From positions 5,146,001 to 5,210,000 of the forward strand of contig NZ_CP010797.1 of assembly GCF_000954115.1 (NCBI RefSeq): a DNA stretch of 64,000 nucleotides. The letters run 5' to 3'. The notes under the pieces were generated by a model. The model saw only the letters and a list, made by a program, of their open reading frames with translations. It was not told where the DNA came from and did not search any database. The DNA comes from Rhodococcus sp. B7740. GTDB taxonomy: Bacteria > Actinomycetota > Actinomycetes > Mycobacteriales > Mycobacteriaceae. Below, piece by piece: positions 16,901 through 23,887 of the stretch (the stretch's first letter is position 1; every line of letters begins with the position of its first letter). Position numbers and translations under genes: made by a program.

Positions 16901-17773
16901 GCCGCCGAGAGCGATGACTCCGACCAGACCGAGTTGAGGAATGGTGGCCATCGACGGTGCGAACCGTGAGTTGATCTTCGCCGACCGCATGCGCTCGGCG
17001 AACAACCTGCGACCCAGGGTCTCGATGCGATCGACCGCGCGGGCTTCCTGCCCGAAGCCCTTGACCACCCGAACGCCGGTGACCGTCTCCTCGACGTGTT
17101 GTGCCAGATCGGCGGCGCGTTGCTGCGCCGACCAGGTGGCCGCGAAGAGAGTGGGCCGAATTCGGTAGACCACGATGCCGACCGCAGGAACGATGAGTAC
17201 CGCGACAACGGTGAGCAGCGGCGACAGATACGCCATCACAGCCAGCGCCAGCACGAACTGCAGGACGGCTCCCGCCGACAACGGCACCATGGCCAGCAGC
17301 CCCTGCACCAGTTGGAGGTCGGTGATCGATCTCGAGACGACCTGCCCGGTACGGATCTCGTCCTGCTTGCGCCCGTCGAGCCGCTGCAGTGACGCGAGCA
17401 GGTCGAGGCGTAGATCGTGCTGGACGTCGATCGAGAGCCGGCCGGCGAGCATGCGTCGACCGAATTGGCACGCGAAACGCACCAGGCCCAACAGTGCGAT
17501 GGCGGCGGCGACGGCGGCGATCTTCTCACCTCTGCCGGCCGTCGCGTCGTCGATGGCGACTCTGGTGAGGAGCGGGAACGAGATGTCGATGACCGCGGCG
17601 ATCATCGTCACGCCCAGTGCTCCGAGTGCGGTGCGTCGATGCAGCATGCACTGCGCGATCAGACGTCTGATCCACCCACGCCGGGGCCTCGACGCGGGTT
17701 CTGCACTGTCGAGTCTCGACGAGCTGAGTCCGGGTGCCGCTGCACGGTCTTTCACCGCATTACTGTGTGCCAT
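13913..17773 (-). CDS. Fused double ABC exporter (two TMD-NBD halves in one chain)
   Basis: Type IV ABC exporter of about 1286 aa with the order TMD1-NBD1-TMD2-NBD2, which carries a whole heterodimeric pump in one polypeptide. NBD1 has Walker A GHAGSGKT, LSGGQRQRIALARAL and ILILDDATSAVD, where Asp replaces the catalytic Glu after Walker B. NBD2 has Walker A GRTGAGKS, a variant signature LSAGQRQLIALARA and a canonical LLLLDEATATLD. One site is therefore probably degenerate. The start at ATG 17773 (MAHSNAVKDR) is preferred over a frame running to 18154, which is Arg-rich and overlaps the neighbouring permease gene. A linker of about 100 residues rich in Glu/Ala/Gly joins the halves. It resembles the remembered mycobacterial exporter Rv0194. 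Substrate is unknown, drugs or lipids being plausible. Confidence 0.9.
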   Translation of the reverse strand: MAHSNAVKDRAAAPGLSSSRLDSAEPASRPRRGWIRRLIAQCMLHRRTALGALGVTMIAAVIDISFPLLTRVAIDDATAGRGEKIAAVAAAIALLGLVRFACQFGRRMLAGRLSIDVQHDLRLDLLASLQRLDGRKQDEIRTGQVVSRSITDLQLVQGLLAMVPLSAGAVLQFVLALAVMAYLSPLLTVVAVLIVPAVGIVVYRIRPTLFAATWSAQQRAADLAQHVEETVTGVRVVKGFGQEARAVDRIETLGRRLFAERMRSAKINSRFAPSMATIPQLGLVGVIALGGYLALEGHITIGTFLAFATYVATLSAVTRTVSSVVIMAQLSRAAVERVYEVVDTEPSDPEPAEPVALPDGPLGVRISEVTFGFEPERDVLTGLDLTISPGETVAVVGHAGSGKTALALLLPRFYRPTRGQIALTSDGTSIDIDDLDSTSLREAVSLVFDEPFLFSDTIAANIALGRPDATAEDIRHAARLAQASTFVEALPEGYDSLVGERGLTLSGGQRQRIALARALLVEPRILILDDATSAVDAETEAAIFDALRGVRTRATLVLAHRRSTLTLADRVAVLDNGRIIDTGTVDELDRRCPLFRALLAGGDGDANDDTDREPTAEPSADTLWPESAAEATVEPGAVSAPAPGGGGGHGTAMAGAFGSLAPTPAISRAVAALPPATEDPAASGAALRRPDPEFRLSRLLSPVRLLLAAVVVLLALDSLASIAFPSLVRYAVDSGVAGGDSNTLWIATSIGVVLAAASWFVVCWTTVITARAGERVLFGLRVRSYAHIQRLGLDYYERELSGRIMTRMTTDVDALSSFIQTGASTAVVSVLTVVGIAAALLVTDPALGLVALAVVPPLAVATVIFRRISSAAYSTSRERISIVNADFQENVTGLRAAQAYRREEYAASRFAERSDRYRVSRMRSQTAISVFFPLITLLSDIALAVVVFVGAHQIATGTTTAGTLVAFVLYLGLLFGPIQQLSQVFDGYQQARVGVGRIGDLLRTTSSIEANTKSDTTALPGGRLHADIELVDVGFRYAGAQSDALSEVNLTIPAGTTVALVGRTGAGKSTVVKLLARFYDPTSGSVRVGGHDLRDYRLSDYRHRLGVVPQEAHLFTGTVASNIAYGRPDATRADIENAARSVGALSTIAALRGGMHQPVGERGQGLSAGQRQLIALARAELVDPDLLLLDEATATLDPATERTVLAASSAVARTRTAVVVAHRLATAARADLIVVVDGGRIVEVGRHSELRTQGGFYAQLWTAAETNRGNNSIVQGVIDNEADGYR

Positions 17774-17829
17774 CGCCTCACCACGGTAGACCCGAGTACC
17801 GACAGGGTCGGCCCGCGAACGAAGCGACG

Positions 17830-18600
17830 TCAGTCGATGTCGCGGGTGCGGGCCAGGAACCAGCCGACGCCGGTGAGGATCGCGGCCCACACCGCGAGTC
17901 CGAGCGGTGCCCACGGCCACGACGCCAGGTCGCCGGCGTCGTCGAGTTGAGTCGCCGCCATGGTCGGCAGAGTCAGGTTCGACGGCAGCGCTACCGCGAC
18001 CGATCCGAGCCCGAGTCCGAACAGGATCAGCGAGAGCAGACCCTCGCCGAACGGCAGCCAGGCGACGAGCACGATCGCGGCCCACGTCGGAGATTTCAGC
18101 AGCAGACCCAGGCCGGCACCGATCATCGACCACAGCACGACTGCGAGGAGGCACGACAACACCACGCCGACGAACGCGCCGTCCAGCAGCACTGTCCGTT
18201 CGTTGAATATCAGCAGGCAGATCAAGCTGGCCAGCAGCACCACCAGGCCGTATCCGAGGCCGAACAACGCAGTGACGACGAGTTTGGCGGCAATCACCCC
18301 GTCGCGGCCGCGAGCGGTCAGGAAGCTGGTGGTGATGGTCTTGTGGCGGAATTCGGTTCCGGCGTTGACGGCACCGAAGATCCCGGCGAACAGAATCGCG
18401 GCACCGGCGGCGACGTACAGGCCGATCGAGGCGACGCCACCCGAGATGTCCAGGTCCTCCTCGAATTCACCCAGCTGATTCGCGATCACCGACGTGATGA
18501 CGGACGCGAACACTCCGACGACGATCGGGGCGATCGCCAGCGCCCACCAGAACTTCAGTGTGGTGACCTTACGGATCTCCGACGTCAGCAGTGCGTTCAT
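17830..18600 (-). CDS. ABC-2 type transporter permease
   Basis: Membrane permease of 256 aa with six predicted hydrophobic helices. It begins MNALLTSEIRKVTTLKFWW, the usual amphipathic entry of ABC-2 permeases, and has the segment GAVNAGTEFRHKTITTSFL, in which the E-(FY)R-x-(KG)T pattern is typical of this family. Its ATG overlaps the stop of the upstream ATPase as ATGA, so the two form a translationally coupled export or membrane-stress pair. Substrate is not predictable. It lies 56 bases upstream of the fused exporter in the same direction, so read-through is possible. Confidence 0.87.
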   Translation of the reverse strand: MNALLTSEIRKVTTLKFWWALAIAPIVVGVFASVITSVIANQLGEFEEDLDISGGVASIGLYVAAGAAILFAGIFGAVNAGTEFRHKTITTSFLTARGRDGVIAAKLVVTALFGLGYGLVVLLASLICLLIFNERTVLLDGAFVGVVLSCLLAVVLWSMIGAGLGLLLKSPTWAAIVLVAWLPFGEGLLSLILFGLGLGSVAVALPSNLTLPTMAATQLDDAGDLASWPWAPLGLAVWAAILTGVGWFLARTRDID

Positions 18601-19640
18601 CGCTGACCCCCGTTCCAGTTCTGTGGCGGACCGTAGTTCTGCGGCGGAGCGCCGTACCCCGGCGGTGGGCCGTAACCCTGCGCAGGACCCGGCGGGCCGT
18701 AACCGTGGGGATTCTGCCGAACGGGTGCGGCGTTGTACTGACCCGTGGTCATCGACAGGAACACCTGCTCGAGGTCGACGTGTTCGCCGGTGGTCCCGAA
18801 GATCGTCACTTGGGCGGCGGCCGCGATGCGGGCGATCGTCGCCGCGTCGGGACCGGCGACGCCGATGCGTCCATCGGGAAGCAGTTGGCTGTCGTTGAAC
18901 CCATTCGAAGCCAACGCCAATGCCAAAGCTGCGGGGTCCGATGCGGCCACCAGTACGCGGCTCGGACGCGTCGATCGCAGTTGCGCGATGGAACCCTGGT
19001 ACACGAGTGCGCCGGCGCTGACGATCACCAGATTGTCGACGGTCTGCTCGATCTCGCGCAGGATGTGGCTCGATACGAGCACGGTGCGACCCGACGCGGC
19101 GAATGCCTTGAGGAAGTCGCGCAGCCAGGCGATTCCTTCGGGGTCGAGACCGTTCGCGGGTTCGTCGAGCACGAGGATTTCCGGATCCCCCAGCAGAGCT
19201 GTCGCCAACGTCAGGCGCTGACGCATGCCGAGCGAGAAACCGCCTGCGGCGCGGTCGGCGACGTCACCGAGCCCCACGAGGTGCAGGACGTCGAGCGCGC
19301 GGCTGTCGGGTATGCCGATCGCAGCGGTGTAGATCTTCAGGTGGTGTGCGGCGCTGCGCTTGGGGTGCAGGCTCAGCGAGTCGAGGACGGCACCCACCGT
19401 GCGGGCGGGGTGGGTCGCCGCGCGGAACGGCATGCCGTTGACGAGGCCGACACCCGAGGTGGGAGCGACGAGTCCGAGGAGCATGCGCAGCGTCGTCGTC
19501 TTGCCCGATCCGTTGGGGCCGAGGAATCCGGTGACCGTTCCGCGCGGAACGACGAAGCTCAGGTCCGAGACCGCGCGAACTGTGCCGAATTGCTTGGTCA
19601 GTGCTTGCGCTTCGAGCGCCGCTCCCGGATAGCTGGACAT
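18597..19640 (-). CDS. ABC transporter ATP-binding protein with Pro/Gly/Tyr-rich tail
   Basis: ATPase partner of the ABC-2 permease, 347 aa from MSSYPGAALEAQALTKQFG. It has Walker A GPNGSGKT, signature FSLGMRQRLTLATAL, Walker B ILVLDEPANGLD and a switch His in VSSHILREIE. The last 45 or so residues are low-complexity GYGPPPGYGAPPQNYG repeats, an unusual cytoplasmic tail for an ABC ATPase. ATG 19640 is chosen over GTG 19670 because GGGGGA lies upstream of it and because a 13-bp stem-loop begins at 19670. It is coupled to the permease by an ATGA overlap. Confidence 0.88.
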   Translation of the reverse strand: MSSYPGAALEAQALTKQFGTVRAVSDLSFVVPRGTVTGFLGPNGSGKTTTLRMLLGLVAPTSGVGLVNGMPFRAATHPARTVGAVLDSLSLHPKRSAAHHLKIYTAAIGIPDSRALDVLHLVGLGDVADRAAGGFSLGMRQRLTLATALLGDPEILVLDEPANGLDPEGIAWLRDFLKAFAASGRTVLVSSHILREIEQTVDNLVIVSAGALVYQGSIAQLRSTRPSRVLVAASDPAALALALASNGFNDSQLLPDGRIGVAGPDAATIARIAAAAQVTIFGTTGEHVDLEQVFLSMTTGQYNAAPVRQNPHGYGPPGPAQGYGPPPGYGAPPQNYGPPQNWNGGQR

Positions 19641-19669
19641 CTGTGCACAATCCCCCTGGCCGTAGGTCA

Positions 19670-19708
19670 CCTCGAGTACCGGCTGCGCGCGGCAACCGGT
19701 ACTCGAGG
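19670..19708 (-). terminator. Stem-loop between F420-type oxidoreductase and ABC ATPase genes
   Basis: Perfect 13-bp stem CCTCGAGTACCGG / CCGGTACTCGAGG with a 13-base loop, in the 122 bases between two minus-strand genes. It is either the terminator of the upstream oxidoreductase gene or a leader structure of the ABC ATPase mRNA. No clear T-run follows. Confidence 0.55.
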
Positions 19709-19762
19709 CTACGGGGTGCGACCGACATCCGGTGCGGCTACACGTGCGCGAGCCGTCCCGCG

Positions 19763-20602
19763 TCAGCGATGCAGCGCGGCGGCGATCTCTCGGTAGGTCT
19801 CGAGCGGATCGGCCATGTCGGGCAGCGAGTGCAGTGTCACGTGCGAAGCACCTGCATCGATGTGCTCGTTCAACCGTGCTGCGATCGCGTCGGCGGTACC
19901 GTGCGCCACCAACGCGTCGATCAGTCGGTCGCTGCCGCCGTCGCCGATCTCCTCGTCGGAGTAGCCGAGTCGGTTCAGATTGTTGGTGTAGTTGCGCAGG
20001 TGCAGGTACGGATTGTTGACCGGCGGTCGGCCGATCGAGCGTGCCTGCTCCGGATCCGACTCGAGGACCACCTTGTGTTCGGGTGCCAGAATCTTGTTCG
20101 GTCCGAGCGCCTGGCGTGCTTCACGGGTGTGCTCGGGGGTGGTCAGGTACGGATGCGCACCTGCGGTGCGGTCGGCCGCAAGCGCGAGCACCTTCGGTCC
20201 GAGCGCAGCGAGGACGCGTCGCTCCACCGGGACTCCGGCCTCGTCGAGAGCGTCGAGGTAGGCGACAAGAGCGTCGTACGGCTTGGTGTACTCCTGCGTC
20301 GCCTCCGGATGGCCTGCGCCGATTCCGAGGACGAATCGGCCCGGGTGCTTGCTCTCCAACCGGTGATACGACGCGGCGACGTCGGCCGCTGCGTCCGACC
20401 AGATGTTGACGATGCCGGTGGCGACGACGACCGTCTCGGTGGCGTCGAGGATCTCCTCGCTGGTGGTCAGGTCCGCGGGCGGCGAGCCGCCGAGCCAGAT
20501 CGTCCCGTAGCCGAAGGATTCGATCGCCCGGGACAGTTCGGGTGTGAACGCCGAGTGCAGTCGCCAGACGCCGTACTTGCCGAGTTCAGGTGTGGAAGTC
20601 AT
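19763..20602 (-). CDS. LLM-class F420-dependent oxidoreductase
   Basis: Luciferase-like oxidoreductase of 279 aa, predicted to use coenzyme F420 (family TIGR03620-like). Typical segments are the N-terminal barrel strand GYGTIWLGGSPPADL, VVVATGIVNIW, RFVLGIGAGHPE and a C-terminal stretch with HVTLHSLPDM. The start is MTSTPELGKYG (ATG 20602). The frame continues 56 codons further upstream but those residues are Arg/Ser-rich and non-homologous in character. Substrate is unknown. Such proteins reduce or oxidise diverse cofactors, lipids or xenobiotics in actinobacteria. It appears monocistronic, with a stem-loop downstream at 19670-19708. Confidence 0.85.
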   Translation of the reverse strand: MTSTPELGKYGVWRLHSAFTPELSRAIESFGYGTIWLGGSPPADLTTSEEILDATETVVVATGIVNIWSDAAADVAASYHRLESKHPGRFVLGIGAGHPEATQEYTKPYDALVAYLDALDEAGVPVERRVLAALGPKVLALAADRTAGAHPYLTTPEHTREARQALGPNKILAPEHKVVLESDPEQARSIGRPPVNNPYLHLRNYTNNLNRLGYSDEEIGDGGSDRLIDALVAHGTADAIAARLNEHIDAGASHVTLHSLPDMADPLETYREIAAALHR

Positions 20603-20645
20603 GTTCGAAGTCAACGCGGCAGAGTCACGAAGATTCCGCTGCCGG

Positions 20646-21365
20646 TCACTCGTCCGGTTCGATGACCCGATTCTCCGGGAGCCGAGCAGGCGGCGGGCCG
20701 AAGGCATCGCGGGCATTCTTGATGACACCTTTGCCGACTGCGCGGTTGCCTGCGCCGCCGATCGCCGCACCGATGCCTGCGGGAAGCATCTTGCCGACCA
20801 GAAGCGCGCTGCGCTTGGCCAGGTATTTGGTGATGAACTTCTTCACCAGCGACTTGTTCATGCTGGTCATCGAGCCGCCCGGGATGCGGGAGGTGATCAG
20901 CGGCCCCCAGTTCTTCGCCGTCTTGCCGACTGTCCGTTGCACGATCTGCATTCCCGACTCGCCCAGCGCAACCGAGAGCACCAGGGCGCGTCGTTGCTGG
21001 TGGTTCTCGACGGGGATGCCGTGTACGGCGGCCACCGACAGTGTCAGCAGTGCGGAGGACTCGATGAAGAAGGCAGTTTCGGCACCCACCGCTGCGAGCG
21101 AGGCGACGGTCCCGACGCCGGGGATCGCCGCGGCACCGCCCACCGCGGAACCGCTGCCGGTGACCGCGAGCAGAAACCGCTTCTCCAGCCGTTCGATGAT
21201 CTGCGCGGGGGTGTCGTACGGGTGTGCTCGACGCACGTGCGCGACGTACTTGTCGACGGCGGGTCCCTGGAGGCGGCTGGCGTTGTCGAGGATGTTGACC
21301 AGCGCGCGTTCGAGCTTGCCTCCACCTCCGACGTCGAGATGTGCGTCGTCCTTCTTGCCGGCCAT
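20646..21365 (-). CDS. Unrecognised Gly/Ala-rich protein, possibly EcsC-like
   Basis: A 239-aa protein whose function I do not recognise. ATG 21365 (MAGKKDDAHLD) is preceded by AGAGG at good spacing. The sequence has a helical N-terminal third, then a central Gly/Ala-rich hydrophobic stretch (residues about 70-115, TGSGSAVGGAAAIPGVGTV) and a second one near residues 190-215 with GKMLPAGIGAAIGGAGNRAVG. The tail is Pro- and acid-rich. Gly-rich hydrophobic hairpins of this sort are seen in EcsC-family proteins, which is the closest remembered family, but the match is weak. It is probably membrane-associated. It lies downstream of the GST-fold gene on the same strand, 29 bases away, and may be co-transcribed with it. 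Confidence 0.75.
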   Translation of the reverse strand: MAGKKDDAHLDVGGGGKLERALVNILDNASRLQGPAVDKYVAHVRRAHPYDTPAQIIERLEKRFLLAVTGSGSAVGGAAAIPGVGTVASLAAVGAETAFFIESSALLTLSVAAVHGIPVENHQQRRALVLSVALGESGMQIVQRTVGKTAKNWGPLITSRIPGGSMTSMNKSLVKKFITKYLAKRSALLVGKMLPAGIGAAIGGAGNRAVGKGVIKNARDAFGPPPARLPENRVIEPDE

Positions 21366-21394
21366 GGGGCCTCTTTCTCGTGGAGGGTGGTGAG

Positions 21395-22411
21395 TCAGTG
21401 CACCCAGTGGTCGGCTGGAACGAGCTCGTCCGGCTTGGGCGGCGGGGGAGCGGTTCCGTCGCCGAACGGTGATCCTCCCAGGGATTCGCGGCCGTGGGGT
21501 TCGAGCCACCCTGCCAGGTCCGGGCCCTTGGGCACGATCCCCGTCGGGTTGATGTCGGTGTGCACCTCGTAGTAGTGCCGCTTGATGTGGTCGAAGTCGA
21601 CCGTGTCGCCGAATCCGGGCGTCTGGAACAGATCGCGTGCGTAGTTCCACAGCACCGGCATTTCGCTGAGCTTGCTGCGATTGCACTTGAAGTGGCCGTG
21701 GTAGACGGGATCGAAGCGTACGAGGGTGGTGAACAGGCGCACGTCGGCTTCGGTGATGTGCTCGCCGACGAGGTAGCGCTGGGTGGACAGGCGTTCGACG
21801 AGCCAGTCGAGGCGCGCGAACAAGCGGTCGTAGGCCTTTTCGTACGCCTCCTGCGAGCCGGCGAATCCACAGCGGTAGACGCCGTTGTTGACGTCTCGGA
21901 ACACCAGATCGGCGACCTCGTCGATCTCGGCGCGCAGCGCTTCCGGGTACAGATCGGGGGCACCGTCGCGGTGGTACTGCGTCCATTCGGTCGACAGGTC
22001 GAGGGTGATCTGCGGGTAGTCGTTGGTGACGACCTCGCCGGTGGGAACGTCGACGATGGCGGGGACGGTGATGCCGCGCTCGTAGTCCGGGAATCGAGCG
22101 AAGTAGGCGTCCTGCAACCTCGGGATCTGCAGAACGGAGTCGACGCCACCTGGCTCTTCCTGGAAGTTCCAGCTGCGCGGGTCGTGGGTCGGCCCCGGAA
22201 TGCCAAGGGACAGCACGTCTTCCAGCCCGAGGAGGCGACGCACGATGATGGACCGATGCGCCCACGGGCAGGCGCGTGCGGCGATCAGTCGATACCGACC
22301 GGGTTCCACCGGATAGCCGTCTCGGCCGTCCGCGGTGATTCGCGTCGGAATGTAATTGGTGTCGCGGGTGAATTCCTTGCCCGGTTCCACGTAGGCGGCA
22401 TCGTCTGCCAT
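21395..22411 (-). CDS. Glutathionyl-hydroquinone reductase-like GST (Xi/ECM4 family)
   Basis: Thiol transferase of the ECM4/YqjG family, 338 aa. It has the Xi-class active site CPWAHR with catalytic Cys 48, the N-terminal NYIPTRITADG signature, NFQEEPGGVD, the cis-Pro region GITVPAIVD and the helical C-terminal domain with ADVRLFTTLVRFDPVY. ATG 22411 is chosen over one six codons upstream because GAGGAG lies at a normal distance before it. Family members reduce glutathionyl- or chloro-hydroquinones. Actinobacteria of this group generally use mycothiol rather than glutathione, so the natural thiol here may be mycothiol (inference). Confidence 0.88.
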   Translation of the reverse strand: MADDAAYVEPGKEFTRDTNYIPTRITADGRDGYPVEPGRYRLIAARACPWAHRSIIVRRLLGLEDVLSLGIPGPTHDPRSWNFQEEPGGVDSVLQIPRLQDAYFARFPDYERGITVPAIVDVPTGEVVTNDYPQITLDLSTEWTQYHRDGAPDLYPEALRAEIDEVADLVFRDVNNGVYRCGFAGSQEAYEKAYDRLFARLDWLVERLSTQRYLVGEHITEADVRLFTTLVRFDPVYHGHFKCNRSKLSEMPVLWNYARDLFQTPGFGDTVDFDHIKRHYYEVHTDINPTGIVPKGPDLAGWLEPHGRESLGGSPFGDGTAPPPPKPDELVPADHWVH

Positions 22412-22468
22412 TGTGTTCACTCCTCGCATCGATCGGTCCCCGACGACGCTACCCAGTCCGGAGGTACC

Positions 22469-23257
22469 TCAACCGTGATCGCCGCGAAGCACCGCGGTGT
22501 GACGGACGCCGATCTCCACGTAGCCCAGCCGCGCGGCGAGGCGTCGAGCACTGGCGTTCTCCGGTCTCGATCGCCATTGCGGAATCAGGCCGTCGTCGAT
22601 GGCGTCGTTGGTCGCCAGCCTGCCGACCACCTGGGCGTGGCCTCGTCGGCGATGGTTCGGGTCCGTCAGGACACGCATGTCGGCCAGGATCAACTGCTGC
22701 TCCGAGTAGCCGGCCGACGCGAGGGAGTGCGCCGAGTCCGCCGGCCTGTCGTCGCCGAGCAGAGTGAACCAGTGCCGTGAGACCGGCTCGTCGAATGCCT
22801 CGGCGACGTCGGCTTCACTGCAGTGCGCAGCCAGGTTGCGCGCATGCTCCGCTTCGTGGGAGATCAGCGGATCGTGTACGTCGATGGTGTGGCCGATGTC
22901 CGACCCGTAGGCCACGGTGTGTGTACCGATGTCGTAGCGCTCGGATCGGTCACCCAACAGCGCCGAGATCCAGGTGCGGTCGGTACCGGCATGGCCGGTG
23001 AGTGCGCGCGAGGCGTCCACCGCCCAGGACGGACCGGAGATCAGCGTGGTCTCGGCCAGTCGCAGGACGGTGATGTCCTCGGTGGCACCGACATGTTCGA
23101 CGCGGTCGGAGTCGGTGTCGAGGGCTCGATCGTCCATCTGCAGCTGTCGACACCACGCCAACCGGACGATGTCGAGTCGGTGGCGATCGAACGGACCCGC
23201 GTCGGGCAGAGGGGAATTCACGCTCGAAACATTAGCCACAGGGCCGCAGGGCGCCAT
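22469..23257 (-). CDS. GNAT-family N-acetyltransferase domain protein
   Basis: A 262-aa protein whose C-terminal half resembles a GNAT acetyltransferase: ILADMRVLTDPNHRRRGHAQVVGRL is an acetyl-CoA binding motif A (R-R-G-H-A in place of the usual Q/R-x-x-G-x-G/A), followed by ENASARRLAARLGYVEIG as motif B. The N-terminal half (residues about 20-120) is less clear and may be a second, degenerate GNAT fold. Start choice is uncertain. ATG 23257 has a GGTGA-like ribosome-binding site, while GTG 23221 would remove 12 residues. The substrate is unknown. It is divergent from cspA. Confidence 0.75.
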   Translation of the reverse strand: MAPCGPVANVSSVNSPLPDAGPFDRHRLDIVRLAWCRQLQMDDRALDTDSDRVEHVGATEDITVLRLAETTLISGPSWAVDASRALTGHAGTDRTWISALLGDRSERYDIGTHTVAYGSDIGHTIDVHDPLISHEAEHARNLAAHCSEADVAEAFDEPVSRHWFTLLGDDRPADSAHSLASAGYSEQQLILADMRVLTDPNHRRRGHAQVVGRLATNDAIDDGLIPQWRSRPENASARRLAARLGYVEIGVRHTAVLRGDHG

Positions 23258-23395
23258 TTCGGTTTCACCGTCCCAAAGCAATCTTTCGAACTTTTTCGCC
23301 CCCGGTGTTTCGCTCAGCGCCGATAGATGGCAGACTCGGATTTGAGATTAGAGCTTCGACGTGAAGATCTAGCTCGCTTACAGAAGGTTTACAGA

Positions 23396-23599
23396 ATGAC
23401 GCAGGGCAGTGTGAAGTGGTTCAACGGCGAAAAGGGCTTCGGCTTCATCGAGCAGGATGGTGGCGGACCGGACGTTTTCGTTCATTACTCGGAGATTCAG
23501 GGTAGCGGCTTCAAGTCGCTCGACGAGGGCCAGCGCGTGGAGTTCGAGGTGGGCCAGGGTCAGAAGGGCCCCCAGGCTACCGGCGTCCGCGCCATCTGA
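23396..23599 (+). CDS. cspA: Cold shock protein (CspA family)
   Basis: A 67-aa single cold-shock domain that binds single-stranded nucleic acid and acts as an RNA chaperone. It contains RNP1 KGFGFI and RNP2 VFVHYSEI, and starts [23 protein letters not shown] 23396 follows AAGG at 9-10 bases. The frame is open 23 codons further upstream but family length and the conserved N-terminus fix the start. The mRNA probably has a leader of more than 60 nt, usual for csp genes. Three consecutive stem-loops follow the stop codon. Confidence 0.95.
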   Translation: MTQGSVKWFNGEKGFGFIEQDGGGPDVFVHYSEIQGSGFKSLDEGQRVEFEVGQGQKGPQATGVRAI

Positions 23600-23624
23600 T
23601 TCAAGCTTCGTAACCCGACTTCTC

Positions 23625-23660
23625 CTGGTGGAGTAAGCTTCTCGAAGTAAATTCCACCAG
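23625..23660 (+). repeat. First stem-loop behind cspA
   Basis: Arms CTGGTGGA (23625-23632) and TCCACCAG (23653-23660), an 8-bp stem with a 20-base AT-rich loop containing AAGCTTCTCGAAG, which can itself pair. It is 25 bases past the cspA stop and could be a 3'-end stabilising structure. Confidence 0.5.
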
Positions 23661-23672
23661 AAATTCGGTGAC

Positions 23673-23712
23673 AAGGCCGGATACACGGAAGAGATTCCGA
23701 GTATCCGGCCTT
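23673..23712 (+). repeat. Second stem-loop behind cspA
   Basis: Perfect 12-bp arms AAGGCCGGATAC (23673-23684) and GTATCCGGCCTT (23701-23712) around a 16-base loop. It is followed by CGTCTGTTG, not a strong U-tract. Confidence 0.6.
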
Positions 23713-23722
23713 CGTCTGTTGA

Positions 23723-23752
23723 AAGGGACATCGACCTCGGTCGATGTCCCTT
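23723..23752 (+). terminator. Third stem-loop behind cspA, likely terminator
   Basis: Arms AAGGGACATCGACC and GGTCGATGTCCCTT form a 13-14 bp near-uninterrupted stem at 23723-23752, followed by ctgcatttcccgg. It is the most stable of the three and the most likely intrinsic terminator for cspA. Confidence 0.65.
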
Positions 23753-23843
23753 CTGCATTTCCCGGACATCATGTGCCGTATGTCCGATTGATCCCCAGGT
23801 CGGAGCATTGTCCTGGTTGCAATCGGTCTTCTCGCGAGCTTAT

Positions 23844-23857
23844 ATTCCAGTTGGAAT
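23844..23857. promoter_or_regulatory. Palindrome upstream of PadR gene, candidate PadR operator
   Basis: Inverted repeat ATTCCA-GT-TGGAAT, 31 bases before the padR-like start and within an AT-rich stretch (TTATATTCCAG) that could hold a promoter. PadR regulators commonly autoregulate and control an adjacent efflux gene through such sites. Confidence 0.55.
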
Positions 23858-23887
23858 AATTCGACTGGGGTATCGGGAGGGAGTGCG

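Noticed and set aside
17734-19796. Plus-strand frames (290 and 401 codons) opposite the ABC-2 permease and ATPase genes
   Set aside because: Composition is Arg/Gln/Asp-rich without family motifs; the minus strand encodes complete ABC components with coupled starts.
20611-22265. Two further long minus-strand frames (531 and 539 codons) overlapping the GST-fold and EcsC-like genes
   Set aside because: The first is a shifted frame. The second contains the true 239-aa protein only in its C-terminal part; upstream residues are out-of-frame GST sequence.
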